A stretch of 64,000 bases of DNA from Amborella trichopoda (taxonomy: Eukaryota > Streptophyta > Magnoliopsida > Amborellales > Amborellaceae). Below are positions 57,085-64,000 of this stretch, piece by piece. The notes under the pieces are model-generated. The model worked only from the letters and a program-made list of their open reading frames with translations. It did no database searches and was not told the DNA's origin. The stretch is taken from positions 1,273,248 to 1,337,247 of the forward strand of contig NW_006498233.1 of assembly GCF_000471905.2 (NCBI RefSeq). Reading direction: 5' to 3'. The position numbers were made by a program, and so were the translations under genes. Positions within the stretch are counted from its first letter, which is position 1, and every line of letters starts with the position of its first letter.

Positions 57085-60000
57085 CTAATGCAATGTTGAT
57101 GGAACCACCCCCTGGTCATAGAGCCATGGTTGACCGAGGGGGATATTGTAAGAAGTGTCGGTGTTGATTACATGAAACTGAGCATAATCATTCAGCTCAC
57201 CGATCTTAAAATGATGGCGTACCGTGCCAGCCGACTTCTCCCCTGATTGGTTGAACCCTTGAACTGTGACATGGGTCGGGGTAAGATCTTCGGACCTCAA
57301 TCCTAATCGAGTAAGGATCCTCCTTGAAATCAGGTTGATTGCCGACCCTTCATTTAACATAATTCGATTGATGGGGCATGCATGTAATTCGCCAGTAACA
57401 AAGAGAGGGCAATGGTAAAACTTTTCCCCTAGCTGTATATCGTCTTTTGAAAAGGTTATTGGCATACATCCTAGCATAATTGCCGGGTCTACCTCGATAG
57501 GTTCTACTTCGGTCTTGTACACTTCTGGATCAGAGAGAGCTTAAATCAAAGCCATCTAGTAATCCTTTGAGAGCATGAGGGCATCGTAGACACTGAGAAG
57601 AGCTGAAAGCTTTCGTAGATATCCTATCACATCTTATTTCACCTTTTCTTGATCAAGGCCTTGCGCTCCCGGTCATGCCACTGATTTGGTGGGTATATTG
57701 GGTTGAGGAGCAGGTTTGGGTAAAGCGGGTTTATTTTGGCCGGCTGGCTGACTTGATTGCACGGTGGGCTTGGTTCGAGTGACAGAAGTTTGAGGTTTGG
57801 AAGGGGCTGAGTGAATGAGATAAAAGGGGTCTCAGGAAATTAGAGAACATAAGGATTGTTTAAGGTATTGGGATTAGGAAGAAGCCCAAGGAGCTGTAGG
57901 ATAGGCAGACTAGCTTTTGGATTAAGGGGCAGTGGCGGACTGTGGAAGTTCAAGGTGCCCAACTTCTGCAGTTGAGGCTGCAGCTTCCTCCCTGATATGA
58001 GATTTATCTGCCCCATGGTGGGAATTGCTCCTGAAATTTGCACCATGTGGCAAGCTCCTTGAGGATAGAAGCTTTTGCCCCTTGACTCTCTCAATCTTTG
58101 CTCGAAGTCAGGCTCATGGGGCCACTGGGGTTTCTTTGGCTTCGACTTCTTGCGCTTCTTTGAAGAAGGTGGCTCTTCCTTGGCTTTAGTTGCCAGGGCA
58201 TCAGCAATTGCTATGAATCCTGCTGCCTGCGCCAGGGTCTTTCTCAATCATTTCTGTTGCATCTTTGTTATGTTTGATCCCTCAAGTTCTCTATCGAGAG
58301 AATCGAAGTCCGAACATATCTAGGTTGTACCTACAAGAGACATAGACAAGGAAGAATGAGAAGCAGGAGAAGAAGGAGGAGTAGGGTCAGAAGGTGGGGG
58401 ACTTTTAAGGTTGTTCCCCTCATCAGACCGATCTGGGCAGCTTTTTACGTCATCGCCAGAGTTGGACGGGTGCAAGGGATCTTTTAGGTCTTTCCCTTGC
58501 TTAGATCGTTGGGAGTGCTTTTAACGTCGTCACCCTCATTGGATGTGTGCTGAGTGGGAGATGAGATGGGAGCATCTTCTTGACAGGATGAAGAAGTAAA
58601 AAGGATTGTGATAGGGATGAAGTCCAGCAAGGTTGGCAACGGGGTAAGGGGCCTTTAATTTTTTTCTCGACTATAGGTTGAGCGGTCTTGTTTCTTAGGC
58701 GAGCAGCCCTTGGTGCCCGTTTCTTTCTGGTTTTTTGATGTGATGTCTAATTCGTCTCGCTGGGGTGGCAAACTTCTCTAGCTTGGTGAACCGCTTCTCA
58801 TCTTAAGGACTTGAGTCTGCTTCGACCATGGAAGGTTATCCATGGCGGGGAATTCGAGGGTTCCGCAGAGTCTGATTCATTGATAGGAAGGTCCTAGTTT
58901 GTGAGATCTTCTTGCCCAGATGGAGAAGTGACTTGGGGATTAGTTACGGGGAGATTGTAAAATTCTTGACACTCCCGCATATTCTCTGCGAATATACAAG
59001 GAAAGTTGTGCATTCTGACAAATAATGACCTCTTATTTGATGGAATGGGCACCAACGATCTTCAGTCCCCTCAGCAAGGTGGTGGGGTTGCCTTACCTGC
59101 TTCGGTGTGATTATGCCTTCCTGAAGCATTATAATGAAGAAAGCGTGGAGGATATCAGGCATTTTGTCTGGATGGGAGACCTCAGCTGCCCTGAAGGCCT
59201 TCTTCAAATCTTCAAGCTTTATTTGACCTTTCAGAATGAGGGCCTCAATGATATCCTTTCGCGTGTAGCAGTCATCTGTGGGATGATTGATCCTCCGATG
59301 GTAGGCACAATAATTCGCCTGAGTGTCAAGGCCAGACTGCTCAGGGAACTTGGTTTCTAGAAGCTGGATCATATTCTTCTCCAATAGTAATCGGAACAGC
59401 GCAGGGACCCATTCCTTCTCGAAGGGATAGACCTTGTTCCGATGTCTGGCAAAATAATCACCCCGATCGAGGTTGACTGGTGGAGGTACTTGATTGTACG
59501 ACGGTTGTTGCTTGCCAGCCTGGGGTGTTACTGTTGTCGCGGTTACCCTTTTTGAGAGGTCCAATGTTTAGGAGGGAGCTTTCTTTGAATCAGTGACCAT
59601 GACGACTGCACTGACTACCCCCTTTTGTTGGCTACCCCGTGTGTTATTCCGAGAGCTACCATTGCCCCTGTTTGCTGAACTTATAGATGGTTGTCATGTT
59701 CCACCATGATGGTGTGACAAACTTTCTATGAGAATTGATTTAGAGATCAACTTTGATATGGAGGTTGGATTGGAGGCCTCGACATGTAGAGCGATTTCAG
59801 GTCGCCTGTTCCGCACGCAAGTCTGGGTTGCTTCCTTCTCAGGCATAGGATTAGGATGGCAAGAATCCAAGTTTCTCCATCTTGATATGAACTGATCCAC
59901 TGTTTCATCTGGTTCTTGAGTCAGGGTGAGAAGTTTAATAGTTTGAACCTCTCTCTCGACCTCATAGAAGTGTTGATAGAACAGTTTCTCCATCTCCTCC

Positions 60001-61908
60001 CATGTATGCACCAAGTTTGGAGGAAGTCGGGCATACCATTGGAATGTCTGGCCATTGAGGGTCTCAACGAACTGTCGGAGAAGAATTCTCCCATCAGCCG
60101 TTGTTTACCGACTTGCCGCCTAGAAGTGGGCAATATGCTAGTTAGGGGAGGTGGTTCCACTGAATAGGGAAAGCTTCCCTTTCTTATAGTCTGAGGGAAA
60201 TGGGACCAGATCAATATAGGATTGGTAAGGTCTTTAATAAGGCATCACGCCCTGTATCTCCGAAATTTATCTGTTCTTTAGGCTATGGGTGACCATAGCA
60301 TCAATATCTAACTGAGAGACCGGATGAGGGACAGAATTGTCCTGTGAGGTAGACAGAGGGGGCTGCCATGGAGGTGCACCATCAGAGTGATGGGAATTGA
60401 CCTCATGGTTAGCCGACTGACGTGCCACGTCAATGCGATAAATCTTCTCCATCATCACGTGCACCATGTCCTGAAACTTGTTCGTACGATCCTCCTACGC
60501 ATCACCGGATTCTCTTACAACCATTACGCTGACTGTTTCTCTAGGGAGGTCAACACTAGTGGCAGCTGAAGGCTTGCGATGCTTGACGGGTCATACATGG
60601 TAGGTAGGTTAGTCAGTAAGGGGTCAGCATGCCCAGACTGAACTCGACTCTTGTACATGGATCGCGTTTGGACCGATTCTCGACGGTCTTGGGACCGTGG
60701 CTGCTGAGTGGCCGGGTCTTCTTCTGCGACAGTAACCACAGCATAGGGCTCATGGAGCTCTTCTTCAAGCTTTATTTTCTGAAGGTGATATAAGGATTCA
60801 GGTGAAGAGGATCATCAAAATTGGATGTTTTGACTGCCTTAATCAACTCCCTAGTAAAAATTTGTAGACCTCCATCGCGTTTAGCCTTGAGGTTTTGATG
60901 GACCTCGCTCCAAAACTGCGATCTAGGTCACGACAGGTCAACTATTCTTGCACAGGAGAGAGATGTCTTCATCAGATGCGGCAATGGATGAGGGCCAGGA
61001 ACTGGAGTCATCTTGGGCCGGGGAGGATGAAGGACTCGATCTTCCATGAGGTCCACGCCCCGAGCTCTTTTATGAGCTCTAGGGACATGACCTAAGTGAT
61101 AGGGCTAGTTCAGGATGGTACTCTTGGGGAAAACCTTCGAGTATCAAGGCTGAAGGTGCTTGCTCGATGAAGAAGGAGCAGGCAGGAGCAGCATTGACTC
61201 ATGAGGAGGCATGATTTGAGGGCGAGGGGACGCCTGAGATGGCGATGCGTGTGCGCCCTTCGAAGAAGGATCTCGGGGGACCTAGGGGCCCACCTGGGCT
61301 CATGCAGGTGATCTGGCCTTAGGAGGCCAAGAACTGTGAGTAGGTGTCTATAAGAGAACAGGTGCAGGCCTGCCCCTTATAGGGTGCGCTTGTGTGTGCA
61401 TAGTAGGAGGATGAAGAGGTCGTCTCCTATGTACTCTGGTTGGCGTAATAACGACGTTGCCCAGAGCAGTGAGATGCATATGAGTAGCATGCACAAGACC
61501 CGGCCTTAGAAGGTTCGATCTTGGACACAAACTCAAGGTGATAGAAGGGTTGCCTCAAGGTGTTGCTCGAGTGGGTGACCCACGAGCCTTGTGGTGCGTG
61601 TGAGGGATGGAGACCGTGGGGTTTCCGCCTCAAAGTATTGAGCCTCTAGGGATAGAGACCAATGGTGTAGAAATGTGGGGGCTAGCCTTATGGCGACCCA
61701 TAGGAGCAATGACAGCTTGCTTGCCTTTTGCAGAAAGGGATTGGGCAGCGTTCCAGAGTACCTCAGGAACTAGACTGGCAAGTGACTTGCCAGTGGCTGA
61801 GTGTATGTAGTGTGGGGCAACATAAGTGCCGCCCATGCAGGGCACCTTGGTGGAGTTTCCATTAGAGCGAAGAGATAGGGAGTGAAGGACCTTCAAGTCC
61901 CTCCTCAC
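57085..61908 (-). pseudogene. E2 gag and aspartic protease
   Basis: Minus strand from 61,908: Pro-rich N-terminus; capsid-like MVHTWEEMEKLFYQHFYEVE and DETVDQFISRWRNLDSCHPN (60,014-59,694), the retrotransposon gag domain; two intact CX2HX4HX4C zinc knuckles, NYCAYHRRINHPTDDCYT (about 59,310) and WCPFHQIRGHYLSECTTF (about 59,050). One 26-codon linker unit follows near 58,500, then a basic segment (SSKKRKKSKPKKPQWPHEPD, 58,180). The protease domain is at 57,522-57,085, with MLNEGSAINLISRRILTRLG and IPLGQPWL. Retropepsins have Asp in the D-S/T-G-A/S site; here it is Asn, so the protease is probably inactive. Several frameshifts separate the pieces. Confidence 0.85.
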
Positions 61909-62148
61909 CCCAGTCTAGGTTAAGACTTGGGAGCTAGACAAGGTCTTTGCTCATGAGGATGGTCAGAAACGAAGTCGAAGGACCTTGTTCCCTGGGAACA
62001 CTCTAGAATAATGGGAGAAGAAAATCCCTGATCCAGATAAATGGGTTACAGAACCCAGCAACCATAAGTGAATATGAAAAGAGAATGAAAGAAGATATTA
62101 AAAGAAGAGACTAGCCAAACAAGAACGATCCCACTAAGGGGTAGTAAG

Positions 62149-62166
62149 TCCCCAGTAGAGTCACCA
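62149..62166 (-). other. Primer binding site, tRNA-Arg type (E2)
   Basis: Plus-strand TCCCCAGTAGAGTCACCA differs at two positions from TCCCCAGTGGAGTCGCCA, the 3' end of plant tRNA-Arg(ACG) with CCA. It starts three bases after the LTR end. Confidence 0.8.
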
Positions 62167-62939
62167 TGCTGGTTAGGTGCCTCGATCTCGCCCTCCGAAT
62201 CTTAGAGGATCGAGCAGTGTGCATCTCGGGTTTTGGGGGAGACCCAGGATGTTTATGATATCGTTCTCTCTGAAATCTCTTTCGAAAACGAGGGCAGGTG
62301 TTACCAACCTGTGGGAGAGGAATTTTAAAGGTGGGTTCAGGACTTACTCGGGTTGACTCGTGTGGGCGCCCTCTTAGATCACGTAGAAAGCCCCCTAGTA
62401 ATAAAACTGGTTCAAAATCGTCTCCCTTGGCTCGTATTCTTCTTATTTTCTATTTTTCTGCAATCACACACGTATATGGCAAAGGTTATGGGACAGGTGG
62501 GTCAGACGTCACCCTTTTACTCTCTAATGAATGTACACAAGCATGCACATTCAAAAAGAAGAAAGAAAGATAGGGGGAGAGAAGTATTCGACCAAGCGAG
62601 AGGATCAGAGCAGTGACTAGGCTGGTTGATAATTGGCCTAACGTGGTAACAAAACGGGCTCGGTAGCGAAGACCGGCTCATTGGATCACCACTAGACGTT
62701 ATTACCAATATCGACCAGCTAAGCACGATGGTCGGTCTGTCGCGGCAGTAAAGCAGGCCAAGTGATCCTGGCGCAACAACATTACGGCTAGACGATAGGC
62801 CTGCCATGAGATGCTAACCTCAATCCCTCTTGGTCGAAGTCAACAGTAGCAAAGGAATGGCTGAAGAGAAGAAGGGAATAGACATAAGGAGAGAGAAGAA
62901 GGAAGAGATGAGGGAGAAGAAGGGAGAGAAGATGCAGTC

Positions 62940-63790
62940 GGCACTAGACATTGCTGATTTTTTTAAGAGATGAGAGAGAGAGGAAGCTGTCGACGCTAAG
63001 TCTCTAATTGACAGAAGAAGAGAGAAAACCAGTCGGCGCTAGGTCTCACCAACTGAGAAAGGAAGAGAGAGAAAACCAATCGGCACGAGGTCTCATCGAT
63101 TGATAGAGGAAGAAAGAGAAAACCAGTCTGCACTAGGTCTCACTGATTAACAGAGGGAGAGAGAGAAAACCAGTCATCACGAGGTCTCACTGATTGATAG
63201 AGGAAGAGAGGGACACCCAGTCGACGCTAGGTCTCACCGATTGATAGAGGAAGAGAGAGAAAACTAGTCGGCATTAGGAAGAGAGAGAAACCTAGTCGAC
63301 GTTAGGTCTCATCGACTGACAGAAGAAGAGAGAGAAAATTGGTCAATGTTAGGTCTTGTAATTGACAAAAGAAGAGAGAGAAACCTAATTGGCGTTAGGT
63401 CTCACCGACTAACAGAGGAAGAGAGAGAAAATTAGTCGATGTTAGATCTCACCGACTGATCGAAGAAGAGAGAGAAGATCAACTGGCGTTAGGTCTCACC
63501 GACTGACAAAGGAAAAGAGAGAAAACCAATTGGTGCTAGGTCTCGTCGACTGATAGAGGAAGAGAGAGAAACCCAGTCGATGTTAGGTCTCACTGACTGA
63601 CAGAAGAAGAGAGAGAAAACCTATTGACGCTAGGTATTACCGACTGATAAAGGAAGAGAGAGAAGACCAATCGATGTTAGGTCTCGTCGACTGATAGAGG
63701 AAGAGAGGAGGCCCAGTTGGTGCTAGGTCTCACCGACTGACAGAGAGAGAGAGAGGAGACCAACCGCCGCTAAGCCTTGCCGATTGCATC
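62940..63790. repeat. Stem-loop tandem array in U5 of LTR C
   Basis: About 18 units like those in LTR B, same flanks, with individual differences in unit sequence and number. Confidence 0.9.
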
Positions 63791-63799
63791 AGAAGGGGA

Positions 63800-64000
<201 letters not shown>

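Overview
The window is nuclear DNA of a seed plant with a large, repeat-rich genome; I cannot name the species. The evidence is plant-type transposable elements (Tat-lineage and chromovirus Ty3/gypsy elements, Ty1/copia, hAT, L1-like and RTE-like LINEs, a MITE), plant mobile domain (PMD) reading frames, a tRNA-Arg primer binding site and TTTAGGG motifs. No intact host gene, tRNA, rRNA or CRISPR array is visible. Almost all coding sequence is decayed.

Left part (1-14,240). Bases 1-2,781 hold a broken host gene: a minus-strand, intron-containing fragment of a THEP1/NTPCR-like nucleoside-triphosphatase. Its second exon and following intron also occur as an inverted copy at the left edge, so the locus is a large foldback with arms of about 0.5-0.6 kb. 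After it come a MITE (3,020-3,357), an RTE-type LINE tail (3,849-4,263), a 122-bp tandem duplication, an L1-like RT fragment (7,680-8,550), two tandem arrays (8,722-9,112 and 9,977-10,900) and a decayed PMD reading frame (12,652-13,422, minus).

Element E1 (about 14,240-28,554, minus) is a Tat-lineage Ty3/gypsy element. It has a 3-kb 5' LTR, a tRNA-Arg PBS, a gag with an assembly gap, and a pol remnant (RT end, RNase H, second RNase H, integrase), followed by a 3' region full of tandem repeats. A deletion at a short microhomology joins gag directly to the middle of RT. No 3' LTR is seen.

Middle (28,555-36,611). This holds AT-rich sequence, a copia RNase H remnant with PPT and 3' LTR, and a hAT transposase pseudogene (BED finger plus DUF659 region).

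Nested block (36,612-64,000). A minus-strand chromovirus, E4 (3' LTR, chromodomain, INT, RNase H, RT, PR, gag remnant, truncated 5' LTR), sits inside the hAT gene. A second Tat element of the E1 family, E2, sits inside the 5' LTR of E4 and runs off the right edge. E2 keeps gag and protease, lacks RT to integrase, and keeps an antisense PMD/coiled-coil frame (52,561-56,251, plus) with its own TATA-like promoter. E1 and E2 together show the family order: LTR, PBS, gag, PR, RT, RNH, aRNH, INT, antisense PMD frame, tandem-repeat 3' region, LTR.

The most unusual signals are four. (1) The THEP1-like inverted duplication could give long hairpin RNA. (2) Arrays of about 47-bp units with potential stem-loops lie in the transcribed U5 of the Tat LTRs, and some stems vary in a paired way. 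(3) 35-bp arrays carry TTTAGGG (telobox) in most units, upstream of the antisense promoter. (4) A short CGGCGCTAGG-like seed recurs in otherwise unrelated arrays in two different retrotransposon lineages.
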